Origin: a bacterium
GTDB lineage: Bacteria; Chloroflexota; Dormibacteria; Aeolococcales; Bog-877
DNA: 63,636 nt
Assembly: GCA_021785655.1 (NCBI GenBank)
Contig: JAJYET010000009.1
Coordinates: 1 to 63,636 of the forward strand
Reading direction: 5' to 3'
The notes below the pieces were generated by a model. The model was not told the origin of the DNA. It was given only the letters and a program-made list of their open reading frames with translations, and ran no database searches. How positions within the stretch are numbered: position 1 is the stretch's first letter; every line of letters starts with the position of its first letter. Shown piece by piece: positions 17,053 to 25,753 of this stretch. The translations under genes were made by a program, and so were the position numbers.

Positions 17053-18522
17053 ATGAGCATGTTCGAGCCCCCGTACCCTGAGGGGCTTCCCATCGGCCCG
17101 GACTGGCTCCCCGCCCCCGACCGGCGGGCGGTGGTCTTCCCCTACGACCGGACTGAGGTGGCGCTCGCCCCCTGGGGTTCGGCCGAGATGGCGGCCCGGG
17201 CGCTGGAGTTCGCCCTCCGGGCGGCCCCAGAGGTGGAGGAGCTCCCCAGCCACGTGCGCCGGGCGGTCCTCAAGGAGGTGCACTCGGAGCTGGCGGCCAG
17301 GCGTGGTGAATTCGAGAGCCTGCTGGTGCTCGAGACCGGCAAGCCGCTGGTCGACTGCCGCACCGAGGTGGAGCGCTCCCTGGTCACCCTGGAAGTGGCG
17401 GCGGAGGAGGCGGGGAGGCTTCACGGCGAGACCGTGCCCCTGGACCTGAGCCCCCAGGGCGAGGGCCTGCTGGGGTTCTGGGTCCGCAAGCCCATCGGGG
17501 TGGTGATCGGGATCGCCGGGTTCAACTACCCCCTCCTCCTCTCCTGCCACAAGCTGGCCCCCGCGGTGGCGGCCGGCTGCCCGGTGGTGGTCAAGCCGGC
17601 ACCGCAGACCCCGCTCGCGACCCTCTGGCTGGTCCACCTGTTCCGGACCGCACTCCGGCGGGCGGGAGCGCCAGGGGAGGCGGTGCAGCTGGTCACCGGG
17701 GACGCCGAGGTGGGCCGAACCCTGGCCACCGACCGCAGGATCGGCGCGGTCTCGTTCACCGGGTCGGCCCGGGTCGGGCACCAGATCGCCCGGGACGCCG
17801 CCCCCACCAAGGTCATCCTGGAACTGGGATCGAACTCCGCTCTGGTGGTCTGCGCAGACGCCGACCTGGAGCGGGCCGCGGACGCCGTGATCCGGGGCGG
17901 GTACTACGCCTCGGGTCAGGCCTGCATCTCGGTCCAGAGGGTGCTGGTGGTGGAGTCGGTCAGGGACCGATTCCTGGAGCTGCTGGCCACACGACTGGCA
18001 CGGGTGGCGGTCGGCGATCCGCGCCAGGAGTCCACCCGCGTCTCGGCGCTGATCGACGAGCCGGCGGCGGTGCGCGTCGGGGCCTGGGTCGATGAGGCGC
18101 TCGCCGGCGGCGCCCGCCTGCTGGCGGGTGGAGGGGTCTCCGGCGGGATCATCGCCCCCACCGCCCTGGCGGATGTTCCGGCCGGGATCCCGCTCTGGGA
18201 CGAGGAGGTGTTCGGACCGGTGGTCTGCATCCGGACGGTGGCGGACCACCGGGAAGCGCTGGAGGAGGTGAACCGCTCCCGGTACGGCCTGCACGCCAGC
18301 GTCTTCACCTCGTCCCTGGCGACCGCCGTGGCCGCGCTGAACCGGCTGAAGGTGGGGGGGGTGGTGATAAACGAGGTGCCCGGTTTCCGGGCGGACAACA
18401 TGCCCTACGGCGGGGTCAAGGACTCGGGCATCGGGCGGGAGGGGCCCAGGTTCGCGGTGGAGGAGCTCACTGTGACCAGGATGGCGATCATTCGGCCCGG
18501 CTGGCCGGAGGTTGCCGGGTGA
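17053..18522 (+). CDS. NAD(P)-dependent aldehyde dehydrogenase
   Basis: 489 residues, full ALDH fold. Asn158 (IAGFNYP) stabilises the thiohemiacetal, SFTGSARVG is the cofactor turn, Glu257 (ILELGSNS) is the general base and Cys291 (SGQACISVQRV) is the nucleophile. The ELGSNS and QACISVQRV forms are shared by lactaldehyde, succinate-semialdehyde-like and non-phosphorylating glyceraldehyde dehydrogenases, so the substrate is open. It oxidises an aldehyde to the acid in the cytoplasm. Six bases after the P1 gene and GTGA-overlapped with the SDR gene; in this setting it could oxidise a semialdehyde formed after amino-group removal. Confidence 0.9.
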   Translation: MSMFEPPYPEGLPIGPDWLPAPDRRAVVFPYDRTEVALAPWGSAEMAARALEFALRAAPEVEELPSHVRRAVLKEVHSELAARRGEFESLLVLETGKPLVDCRTEVERSLVTLEVAAEEAGRLHGETVPLDLSPQGEGLLGFWVRKPIGVVIGIAGFNYPLLLSCHKLAPAVAAGCPVVVKPAPQTPLATLWLVHLFRTALRRAGAPGEAVQLVTGDAEVGRTLATDRRIGAVSFTGSARVGHQIARDAAPTKVILELGSNSALVVCADADLERAADAVIRGGYYASGQACISVQRVLVVESVRDRFLELLATRLARVAVGDPRQESTRVSALIDEPAAVRVGAWVDEALAGGARLLAGGGVSGGIIAPTALADVPAGIPLWDEEVFGPVVCIRTVADHREALEEVNRSRYGLHASVFTSSLATAVAALNRLKVGGVVINEVPGFRADNMPYGGVKDSGIGREGPRFAVEELTVTRMAIIRPGWPEVAG

Positions 18523-19301
18523 CCGGCATCGGACGCGAGCGGTACCCCGACCTCTTCCGTCTGGACGGCAGGCGGGCGATGGTGGTGGGAGCCGGCGGCG
18601 GCCTGGGTCGGGAGGCAGCCCTGGCTCTGGCGGCCCAGGGTGCCGAGGTCGTGTGCGCCGACATCGACCCGGCGACGGCGGCGGAGTCGGCGGGCCTCGC
18701 GGGCGCGTCCTGGATCCAGCTCGACGCCCTCGACCCGGAGGCGGTGCGCCAGGCGGCGCAGGGCAACGCTGAGGTTGAGATCCTGGTCTTCACCGTGGGC
18801 GCCAACGTGCGCAAGCGTCTGCTCGACTACACCGAGGCCGAGTTCCGGCGGGTCGTGGACCTCAACCTGCGCAGCGCCTTCCACCTGATCCAGGCCTTCG
18901 GCGCGGTGATGTCCGGGCGCGGCCGCGGCAGCATCGTGGGATTCACCTCCATCCGCTGGGTGACGGTCGAACCTGGGCAGGGGGTGTACGCCGCCACCAA
19001 GGCGGGCCTGGTGCAGTTGCTCCGCACCGCGGCGGCGGAGCTCGGCCCCAGCGGAGTGCGGGTCAACGCCATCGCCCCCGGGGTGGTCCGGACCCCGCTC
19101 ACGGCCCAGATCCAGGCGGTGCCCGAGTGGGATCGGGCCTACGCCGACAAGACCGCACTCCGGCGCTGGGCCGGCCCCTCGGAGCTGGCGGGCGCCGTGG
19201 TCTACCTGGCCGGGGACGCCTCCACCTACGTGACCGGGTCGGTGCTCACGGTGGACGGCGGCTGGACCGCCATCGACGGCCGCTACGAGCCGCCGCGGTA
19301 G
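18519..19301 (+). CDS. short-chain dehydrogenase/reductase
   Basis: 260 residues, classical SDR. Cofactor loop GAGGGLG (24-30), catalytic Ser144, Tyr157 and Lys161 (YAATKAG), and C-terminal YVTGSVLTVDGGW. The usual NNAG motif after strand 4 reads VGANVRK here, a deviation in a normally conserved place. Oxidises or reduces a small alcohol or ketone with NAD(P). GTG start in a GTGA overlap with the aldehyde dehydrogenase, so the two are probably made together and may act in sequence on an alcohol and its aldehyde. Confidence 0.9.
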   Translation: MTGIGRERYPDLFRLDGRRAMVVGAGGGLGREAALALAAQGAEVVCADIDPATAAESAGLAGASWIQLDALDPEAVRQAAQGNAEVEILVFTVGANVRKRLLDYTEAEFRRVVDLNLRSAFHLIQAFGAVMSGRGRGSIVGFTSIRWVTVEPGQGVYAATKAGLVQLLRTAAAELGPSGVRVNAIAPGVVRTPLTAQIQAVPEWDRAYADKTALRRWAGPSELAGAVVYLAGDASTYVTGSVLTVDGGWTAIDGRYEPPR

Positions 19302-19303
19302 CC

Positions 19304-20014
19304 GTGGACCCACATAACCGCCAGCTCCCGGGAGCTGGCGTCGCCAGCGCGGAGTTCCGCCCCACGCGGTACCGGCCCCCGGCGGGGGCGACCCGGGCGC
19401 TCCTGATCCGCCACGGCCTCCAGGCCGCCTACCGTCCCCATGAGGACTCCACGCACCAGGGTGACCCCCCCCTCGCCCCGGGTGGCCAGCGCCAGGCCCA
19501 GCGGCTGGCGGCCCGGCTGGCGGAGGCGGGAGTCAGCGCGATCTGCACCAGCCCCGCCCGCCGGGCCCGGGAGACCGCCGAGCCGCTGGCTCACCTTCTG
19601 GAGCTGCGGCCCAGGGTCGTGGAGGGGCTGCGCGAGGTGGGGCTGGGCGAGTGGGAGGGCGGGACCGTGCACCAGCGGGTCCGGGAGAAGGACCCGGCCT
19701 GGGCCCGGGTGCTGGAGACGGAGCGGTGGGATGCGATTCCCGGGGCGGAGACCAACGAGGAGCTGCACAGCCGGGTGTCCAGGGCCCTCCTGGAGGTGAG
19801 GGAGGAGTTCCGAGGGCAGGTGGTGGCGGTCTTCACCCACGACGGGGTGATCGCCGCCGCCCTGGCCCTCGCGGCCCGTGCCAGCTCCTTCGCCTTCGCC
19901 TCCTCCGATCACGGTTCGATCTCCGAGCTGGTCCTGGAGTCCGAAGGAAGCTGGAGGGTCCGCTCCTTCAACGACACCTCCCACCTCAGGGTCCGGGAGG
20001 CCGGGCGACAGTGA
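19304..20014 (+). CDS. histidine phosphatase family protein
   Basis: 236 residues. The catalytic RHG is in LLIRHGLQAAYRPH, near residue 32. The second arginine is in CTSPARRARETAEPL, the acidic residue around ETNEELHSR, and the second histidine in AVFTHDGVI. Cleaves a phosphomonoester through a phosphohistidine. Substrate specificity ranges from sugar phosphates to alpha-ribazole phosphate and cannot be read. GTG 19304 is the first in-frame start after the SDR stop (two bases away) but leaves a polar 26-residue lead; no ribosome site decides it. Confidence 0.85.
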   Translation: MDPHNRQLPGAGVASAEFRPTRYRPPAGATRALLIRHGLQAAYRPHEDSTHQGDPPLAPGGQRQAQRLAARLAEAGVSAICTSPARRARETAEPLAHLLELRPRVVEGLREVGLGEWEGGTVHQRVREKDPAWARVLETERWDAIPGAETNEELHSRVSRALLEVREEFRGQVVAVFTHDGVIAAALALAARASSFAFASSDHGSISELVLESEGSWRVRSFNDTSHLRVREAGRQ

Positions 20015-20748
20015 CCCTCTCCCTCACGGTGCTGGGCTGTGACGGGGGCTATCCGGGTCCAGGTGGGGCAGGCAGCGGGTACCTGGTTCAGGCGGGCGGC
20101 CGCAACCTCCTCTTGGACCTGGGGCCGGGCTGCCTCTCCCGCCTGCAGCAGGCGGTGGGCGTGGAAGAGCTGGACGGCGTGGTGATCACCCACGAGCACC
20201 CGGACCACCGCCAGGACCTGGAGGGGCTGGCGGTCGCTCTCCACTTCGCCGAGCGTCCCCGCAGGATCCCCGTCCTGGCCCCCAAAGGCGTCCGGGACCT
20301 CATGTACTTCAGAGAGTGGGAGGAGCTGCAGTGGGTCGAGGTCGCCGATCGGGACCAGCTCGAGGTGGCGGGGATGCGCCTTCGTTTCTCCCGCACCGAC
20401 CACGGGCCGGAGACCCTGGCCGTTCGGGTGGATGCCGCCGGGGTCTCCCTCGGGTACTCCGCCGACACCGGTCCCGGCTGGTCGCTGGGGGAGCTGGGCG
20501 AGGGGCTGGACCTGGCGCTCTGCGAGGCGACCTGGACGGCCGCCGAGGAGGGACGGGCCCAGCACCTGAGCGGACGCCAGGCGGCCGCCATGGCGCGGGA
20601 GGCGGGTTCCAGGGCGCTGCTGATCACCCACAGGTGGCCGACCATACCCGCCTCGAAGGTCGCCCAGGAGGCGTCCCTGGAGTTCGGCCGACCGGTGCTG
20701 GTGGCGAGTCCGGGGCTCACCATGGGCCTGCCGGGAACGCGCGAATGA
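20011..20748 (+). CDS. MBL-fold metal-dependent hydrolase
   Basis: 245 residues. Begins at GTG 20011, overlapping the previous stop as GTGA. The metal motif is THEHPDH (His61, His63, Asp65, His66), followed by FSRTDHGPETLAV, YSADTGP and a final LITHRWPT. This arrangement is like RNase Z-type or cyclic-nucleotide/phosphodiesterase-like MBL hydrolases rather than beta-lactamases. Substrate unknown. Last gene of the plus-strand operon; its stop is 24 bases from that of the convergent glucose dehydrogenase gene. Confidence 0.85.
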   Translation: MTLSLTVLGCDGGYPGPGGAGSGYLVQAGGRNLLLDLGPGCLSRLQQAVGVEELDGVVITHEHPDHRQDLEGLAVALHFAERPRRIPVLAPKGVRDLMYFREWEELQWVEVADRDQLEVAGMRLRFSRTDHGPETLAVRVDAAGVSLGYSADTGPGWSLGELGEGLDLALCEATWTAAEEGRAQHLSGRQAAAMAREAGSRALLITHRWPTIPASKVAQEASLEFGRPVLVASPGLTMGLPGTRE

Positions 20749-20772
20749 TCCCCGGCGGCCCCCGGCGCGACC

Positions 20773-21879
20773 TCAGCCGAAGGTGATGGTGGTCTTGATG
20801 TCGTCCGGCTGCCGCTGGAAGGCGTCCTGGAAGCTCTCGGCCGGGACCCTGCGGGTCACGATCTGATCCAGGGCGCCGGGCCAGCGCCGGCTGGCCGCCC
20901 CCAGCATCCGGGCCGCCGCCTCGAAGTGCCTGCGGTTGGCGTTCACGGTTCCGAAGACCAGCTTGTTGCCCAGGACCATGTCCAGGTTGAGGGCGTCGGT
21001 GTCCACGCTCACGGTGCGCGCTCCCGCGGTCACCGAGCTGAGACAGCAGACGCCGTCGTGCCCGGTGGCCGAGATGGCGGCCATGGCCACCGCCGACACC
21101 CCGGTGGCCTCGAACACCAGGTCCAGGTTGCCCAGCTCCGTGGCGATCTCCGCCACCGGGTGCTGGTCGGCGTCCAAGAGCTGGGCGCCGATGGCCTGCG
21201 CCACCCGCGCGGAGGCGGACTGCGCTCCCGCCTTGGCCACGATGGCCACCTCCAGGTCCCGCAGCCTCAGGAAGACGGCAGCGAGGAGCCCGATGGCGCC
21301 CGCGCCGCACACCAGCGCCTGGCGCGGCTCCCAGGGCATCCGGCTCCGCTGGATGGAGAAGGCCTGGATCAGTCCCTTCTCGACGATCGAGCTGGGCTCC
21401 ATGAGGACCCCGATGCGGGCCAGGGTGGCGGGCAGGGGTACGAGGTAGTCGGGATGCTCGACGTAGCGGGCGGCCATGTATCCGTCGCGTCCCTTGATCC
21501 CCCGCTCGGTGTAGTGGCCGGTGAGGCAGTTGTCGCTCTGCCCCGCGGCGCAGGGGAGGCAGCGCTCCGGGCAGGGACGGCGCACGGTCGCCACCACCAG
21601 CTCCCCCGCCTTGAGCGCGGAGCCCTCGGGAGCGGAGACCACCCGCCCGAGGTTCTCATGGCCCATGACCAGCTGATCGCGTCCGCGGGGAGCGGCCCCG
21701 TAGCCCTCGTTGGCGATCTCCTGGTCAGTGCCGCAGACCCCCACCTCCACCACCTCGACCAGGGCCCCCTCGGCCGGATGGCCGTCGGCCGCCTGCACGT
21801 CCTGCCAGCCGGAGGGGTTCTCGATCTCCCCGAGGTGAACACTGCCCTTGACGCCGGGGGTGGTGACGATCGCTTTCAC
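20773..21879 (-). CDS. zinc-dependent glucose 1-dehydrogenase (archaeal type, MDR family)
   Basis: 368 residues. Oxidises glucose (and often galactose) to the lactone with NAD(P). Catalytic zinc ligands Cys49 (VGVCGTDQEI) and His73 (MGHENLG); structural zinc cysteines 103, 107, 110 and 118; Rossmann motif VCGAGAIGLL. MEPSSIVEKG and VFGTVNANRRHFEAA are hallmarks of the Sulfolobus/Thermoplasma type glucose dehydrogenase rather than alcohol dehydrogenases. GTG 21879 has CAGGAGGAG just upstream. It follows the flippase-like gene by 31 bases on the same strand. With the glycerate kinase at 36.6 kb it points to a non-phosphorylating Entner-Doudoroff-like route. Confidence 0.88.
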   Translation of the reverse strand: MKAIVTTPGVKGSVHLGEIENPSGWQDVQAADGHPAEGALVEVVEVGVCGTDQEIANEGYGAAPRGRDQLVMGHENLGRVVSAPEGSALKAGELVVATVRRPCPERCLPCAAGQSDNCLTGHYTERGIKGRDGYMAARYVEHPDYLVPLPATLARIGVLMEPSSIVEKGLIQAFSIQRSRMPWEPRQALVCGAGAIGLLAAVFLRLRDLEVAIVAKAGAQSASARVAQAIGAQLLDADQHPVAEIATELGNLDLVFEATGVSAVAMAAISATGHDGVCCLSSVTAGARTVSVDTDALNLDMVLGNKLVFGTVNANRRHFEAAARMLGAASRRWPGALDQIVTRRVPAESFQDAFQRQPDDIKTTITFG

Positions 21880-21910
21880 GGGCTCCTCCTGGCCGCCTTC
21901 GCGACGGCCC

Positions 21911-22888
21911 TCAGTCGGGGGCGAACGAGATCTCCACGAGGTCGAGCGGTCGGCGGATCAAGAGGTACACGATGGCGCCCACCAGGGTGACCAGGCCACG
22001 GTCGAAAGCCCGGTTGAGAATGGCGATGGCCGCCGCTGCCGCCCCCGCCACACCGAAGGCGATCAGCAGGAAGGTCATGGTGCCCTCGTAGGCGCCGATC
22101 CCCCCGGGCAGCAGGCTGATCCCGCCGGCCAGGTGGGCGACGGCGTACACGAAGGCCGCCTGGTAGAGGCCGAGGTCCACCCCCACGCTGCGCATGGTGA
22201 GGTAGAAGACCGCGATCGCCACCGCCGCCGCCACCGGCCCCAAGAGCGCCGGCGCCAGAGTGGCCGGCCGGCTGGCGATGAAGCTCACGTCCTTCTGCAG
22301 GGCCCGGATGTCGGGAGCGTAGCGGGAGACCAGCGGCAGGCGCTCGGCGACCCTCATGGCCACCGCGAAGGCCCTCGGCCAGAGCAGGACCACCGAGATC
22401 GCCAGGATCCCCACCAGCGCCGTCACCACCGCCTCCTGGGCCCCCGGCACCTGGGAGGCACCGGGGATGGCGGCGGCGATCAGGCCGACCGGATAGAGCA
22501 GTTCCTGCACCACCACGGTGGCCGACGCCTCACCGAGGTTCACCTTGGCGTGGCGGCGGAGGATGAAGGCCCGGCTGAGCTCTCCGAGGGGCAGGATCGA
22601 GGTGGGCTGGCCAGCAAGGTAAATCAGCACCGTCTCCAGGGCGCCGTGGTCCAGCTGCAGCGGCTTGAGGAAGAGGTGCCACTGCCAGCCCTTGAGGACG
22701 TAGTAGCCCATGGCCAGGAGGACGATCAGGGGCAGGTACGCCAGGTGGAAGTGGGAGAGAGCGGTGCCCAACTGCTGGGGCCGCACGTACAGCACCACGA
22801 GAGCCAGGATCGTCACGCTGACCAGGGCGGGCAGGAGCCGGCGCGTGATCCGCCGCGGCCACCTGGGACTGACGCTTGCAGCTGGCAC
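21911..22888 (-). CDS. flippase-like membrane protein (LPG synthase TM / UPF0104 family)
   Basis: 325 residues, about eight membrane segments. Belongs to the lysylphosphatidylglycerol synthase transmembrane/AglD family, seen in the conserved LPLGELSRAF motif and the PGGIGAYEGTM-type loop near the end. Relatives move or modify lipid-linked substrates, but no catalytic domain is attached, so the substrate is unknown. The GTG 22888 start follows a TATTCT box by six bases and has no ribosome site, so a leaderless message is likely. Confidence 0.85.
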   Translation of the reverse strand: MPAASVSPRWPRRITRRLLPALVSVTILALVVLYVRPQQLGTALSHFHLAYLPLIVLLAMGYYVLKGWQWHLFLKPLQLDHGALETVLIYLAGQPTSILPLGELSRAFILRRHAKVNLGEASATVVVQELLYPVGLIAAAIPGASQVPGAQEAVVTALVGILAISVVLLWPRAFAVAMRVAERLPLVSRYAPDIRALQKDVSFIASRPATLAPALLGPVAAAVAIAVFYLTMRSVGVDLGLYQAAFVYAVAHLAGGISLLPGGIGAYEGTMTFLLIAFGVAGAAAAAIAILNRAFDRGLVTLVGAIVYLLIRRPLDLVEISFAPD

Positions 22889-22894
22889 GTTCTC

Positions 22895-22900
22895 AGAATA
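22895..22900 (-). promoter_or_regulatory. -10-like box TATTCT, leaderless flippase gene
   Basis: Minus-strand TATTCT, then GAGAAC, then the GTG start. One of the clearest examples in the window of a promoter placed so that the start codon is at the transcript end. Confidence 0.5.
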
Positions 22901-22956
22901 CCCAAGGCGAGGTCGGAATTGCGGTCCCGGCTTCCCCGCAGGAGGATCGGGGTCGG

Positions 22957-22962
22957 TATACT
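22957..22962 (+). promoter_or_regulatory. -10-like box TATACT upstream of system-2 ATPase genes
   Basis: TATACT about 50 bases before the GTG of the first ATPase gene gives a leader of about 44 bases. It lies in the 124-base divergent gap shared with the flippase promoter. Confidence 0.4.
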
Positions 22963-23012
22963 CCGGGCGATCCGGTGGCTAGTCCACCTCCAGCCAACTC
23001 AGGTGTGAAGCC

Positions 23013-24017
23013 GTGTCAGCGCTTCTCGAGATCCACGACCTCAAGACCTACATCCGCCAGCGCAAGGGCGAGGTCCGAGCTGTGGACGGGGTCAGCCTCT
23101 ACATCGAGGAGGGGGAGACCCTGGGCCTGGTGGGCGAGTCCGGCTGTGGCAAGACCATGACCGGGATGTCGATCATGCGGCTCCTGCCCCCGGGAGGCTA
23201 CATCGCCGGGGGCAGCATCGTCCTGGACGGCAAGGAGCTGGCCGGGATGCCCGAGCGGGATCTCCGCAAGGTGCGGGGCAACGACGTGGCGGTGATCTTC
23301 CAGGACCCCATGACCTCGCTCAATCCCACGATGACCATCGGCAAGCAGATCGCGGAGATGGTCCGCATCCACCGCCAGGTGAAGCAGGAAGAGGCTCTCG
23401 ACCGCGCCGCCGAGGTCCTGAGCCTAGTGGGCATGCCCAACCCCAGGGAGCGGCTCAAGGATTACCCTCACCAGCTCTCCGGGGGGCTGCGCCAGCGGGT
23501 CATGATCGCCATGGCACTTTCCTGCGATCCCAAGCTGCTGATCGCCGACGAGCCGACCACCGCCCTGGATGTCACCATCCAGCTGCAGATCCTGGAGCTC
23601 CTGTACAACCTCAAGCAGCGCCTCAAGATGGCGGTGTTGCTGATCACTCACGACATGGGGGTGATCGCCGGCCGAGCCGACCGGGTCAACGTGATGTACG
23701 CCGGCAAGATCGTCGAGGCGGCGCCCACCGTGGACCTCTTCGAGTCCATGCATCACCCCTACACCGAGGCGCTGCTGGCTTCGATCCCACGGCTGGACCA
23801 GCGTGCCGACACCCGCCTGTACAGCATCCCCGGACTGCCTCCGGACCTCTCCCACCCGCCCACCTGGTGCCGCTTCCAGCCCCGCTGCCGCTACGCCACG
23901 GCGAGGTGCCGCGAGGAGGAGCCGGAGCTCACCGGGGAGACCCCGGAGCACCTGTACGCCTGCTTCAACCCGGTGGGCAGGGCGGGCGCCCGGCCCCAGC
24001 CGGCGATGGCCCAGTGA
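23013..24017 (+). CDS. oligopeptide ABC importer ATPase (OppD type), system 2
   Basis: 334 residues. Walker A GESGCGKTMTGM, signature LSGGLRQRVMIAMAL, Walker B LLIADEPTTALD, and LLITHDMGV. The C-terminal extension holds the cysteine set (CRFQPRCRYATARC, later C). GTG 23013 start; ribosome site weak. Followed 47 bases later by its OppF partner. No permease is adjacent; the likely partners are the permease genes at 29.3-31.2 kb on the other strand. Confidence 0.93.
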   Translation: MSALLEIHDLKTYIRQRKGEVRAVDGVSLYIEEGETLGLVGESGCGKTMTGMSIMRLLPPGGYIAGGSIVLDGKELAGMPERDLRKVRGNDVAVIFQDPMTSLNPTMTIGKQIAEMVRIHRQVKQEEALDRAAEVLSLVGMPNPRERLKDYPHQLSGGLRQRVMIAMALSCDPKLLIADEPTTALDVTIQLQILELLYNLKQRLKMAVLLITHDMGVIAGRADRVNVMYAGKIVEAAPTVDLFESMHHPYTEALLASIPRLDQRADTRLYSIPGLPPDLSHPPTWCRFQPRCRYATARCREEEPELTGETPEHLYACFNPVGRAGARPQPAMAQ

Positions 24018-24064
24018 AGATTGGTCCGGCCCGGTCCGCATCCCAACTTTGAGGATCTGAGCCC

Positions 24065-25102
24065 ATGACCGCAACCAGTTCCGCCGCCACCTCCGAGACC
24101 GCGCAGCGCCGTCCCGCTTTCCTGGAGCTCCGCCATGTGGTCAAGGAGTTCCCGGTCACGGCGGGGGCCGTGCTGCAACGGCGGGTGGGGAGCGTGAAGG
24201 CGGTGTCGGACGTTTCCTTCAGCATCGAGCAGGGGGAGACCTTCGGCCTGGTGGGGGAGTCCGGCTGCGGCAAGACCACCATCGGCCGCCTGATCGTGGG
24301 CCTGGAGAAGCTGACCGCGGGGGAGATCTGGTTCGAGGACCAGGAGATCTCCCGGCTCAGGGGGGCTGATTTCCGGCGGATGCGCCGGGACATGCAGCTG
24401 ATGTTCCAGGACCCCTACGCCTCCCTGGATCCCCGGATGCGGGTCGGAGGGATCATCCGCGAGCCGCTCACCATCCAGAAGATCGGGGACCGGGAGGAAC
24501 AGGACTCCCGGGTGCGGCAGCTGCTGCAGGAGGTGGGGCTCAGCCCGAAGTCGGTGGAGCTCTATCCCCACGAGTTCTCCGGCGGCCAGCGCCAGCGGAT
24601 CGGCCTGGCCCGGGCGCTGGCCCTCAACCCCAAGCTGATCGTGGCGGACGAGCCGGTCTCGGCCCTGGACGTCTCCATCCGGTCGCAGATCCTGAACCTC
24701 ATGAACAGCCTCCAGGAGACCCACGGGCTCACCTACCTGGTGATCTCGCATGACCTGTCGGTGGTCAAGTACCTCTCGGACCGGATCGGGGTCATGTACC
24801 TCGGCAAGCTGGTGGAGATCTCCCCCAGCGAGGAGATCTACGAGCGGCCGGTCCATCCCTACACCCTGGGGCTGATCAACGCCATCCCGGAGCCAGATCC
24901 CAAGCGGGAGCGCTCCAAGCAGATCCAGCCGATCACCGGCGAGCTGCCCTCGGCCCTCAACCCGCCGTCGGGATGCCGGTTCCGCACCCGCTGTCCCCGG
25001 GCCCAGGATATCTGTGCCGAGGAGGAGCCCCCTCTGCGCCCCTTCGGAGACCGGCACCTCGCCGCCTGCCACTTCCCGCTGCAGCAACCCACCGCCGCCT
25101 GA
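24065..25102 (+). CDS. oligopeptide ABC importer ATPase (OppF type), system 2
   Basis: 345 residues. Walker A GESGCGKTTIGR, signature FSGGQRQRIGLARAL, Walker B LIVADEPVSALD (intact Pro, unlike the system-1 OppF), VISHDLSV, and a cysteine set at the end (CRFRTRCPRAQDIC). ATG 24065 starts 15 residues of Thr/Ala/Ser before the domain. GAGGATCTGAGCCC precedes it. Ends at a small hairpin that probably closes the two-gene unit. Confidence 0.93.
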   Translation: MTATSSAATSETAQRRPAFLELRHVVKEFPVTAGAVLQRRVGSVKAVSDVSFSIEQGETFGLVGESGCGKTTIGRLIVGLEKLTAGEIWFEDQEISRLRGADFRRMRRDMQLMFQDPYASLDPRMRVGGIIREPLTIQKIGDREEQDSRVRQLLQEVGLSPKSVELYPHEFSGGQRQRIGLARALALNPKLIVADEPVSALDVSIRSQILNLMNSLQETHGLTYLVISHDLSVVKYLSDRIGVMYLGKLVEISPSEEIYERPVHPYTLGLINAIPEPDPKRERSKQIQPITGELPSALNPPSGCRFRTRCPRAQDICAEEEPPLRPFGDRHLAACHFPLQQPTAA

Positions 25103-25108
25103 CCTCGG

Positions 25109-25126
25109 CCGAGCCCTATGGCTCGG
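25109..25126 (+). terminator. hairpin after system-2 OppF gene
   Basis: CCGAGCC, loop CTAT, GGCTCGG: a perfect 7-bp stem beginning seven bases after the stop codon. No T tract follows, so it would be a weak or factor-assisted terminator. Confidence 0.4.
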
Positions 25127-25345
25127 GTCACGCCGCCCGGGACTCCGGGGATGGGCGCCTCCTCGCGCAGACGGAACGGGTACGCCCCCCCCCCCGAGCG
25201 AATGCCAGGGGACAAGCTGCCACGAAGCCTCCGGAAGGGGCCTCCGGGCAGCCGCACGGGCCTGGTGGCCGAAGAGGGGATCCCCGCGGCGTCGGTCTCC
25301 AGCACGGGGTCGAGCTCTGGAAAGGCGGCAGTACTGCCGGTCCGG
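25127..25345. other. intergenic, contains a run of eleven C
   Basis: About 220 bases between the OppF gene and the convergent VapC gene. I see no gene. A run of 11 consecutive C at 25185-25195 is the longest C homopolymer I noticed in the window. Confidence 0.5.
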
Positions 25346-25753
25346 CTACACCTTCACGACGGACAAGGCCGGGTGGGCCCTCGAGATCTGGTCGTAGTCG
25401 GAGTCCTGGGTCACTATCGGGAGACCATGCTCCACGGCAGTGGCGGCGATGAGAGAGTCCGTGAGCTTGACCGTCTTTTGAATTCCGGCGGTCCGACAAT
25501 CCGCCACCAGGCGCGCCCAGCTGACCATGATTGCCTCGCTGACCGGCAGGGGATCGGCGGTTCGAGCCAGCGCCAGCGTGGCCGCCCGGCGCCTCCGAGC
25601 CGCCGAATCTTTAGCGCTGAGGACGCCCAGCTGCAGCTCGCCGATGGTCACCACCGACACTGCCACCCGCTCCGGTAGGGCCCCCAGGGGTCGCCCGGAC
25701 TCCCGGGCAATGAAGACCGAGGTGTCCAAAAGGCCGGCCCTCTCGGCGCTCAA
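25346..25753 (-). CDS. vapC: VapC-type PIN-domain ribonuclease toxin, module 1
   Basis: 135 residues, one PIN domain. The acidic metal site is Asp10 (LLDTSVFIARESG), Glu39 (TIGELQLGVL), Asp99 (KLTDSLIAATA) and Asp117 (VTQDSDYD). VapC toxins cut tRNA or rRNA when freed from the antitoxin. ATG 25753 overlaps the antitoxin stop as ATGA, so the two are translationally coupled. It is clearly related to the second VapC 800 bases away (shared DTSVFIARESGR, ELxLGVL, RRxATL). Confidence 0.92.
   Translation of the reverse strand: MSAERAGLLDTSVFIARESGRPLGALPERVAVSVVTIGELQLGVLSAKDSAARRRRAATLALARTADPLPVSEAIMVSWARLVADCRTAGIQKTVKLTDSLIAATAVEHGLPIVTQDSDYDQISRAHPALSVVKV

Noticed and set aside
15958-18294. 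Minus-strand frame of 778 codons opposite the P1 and aldehyde dehydrogenase genes
   Set aside because: Shadow of two enzymes with intact catalytic residues; no ribosome site or family resemblance.
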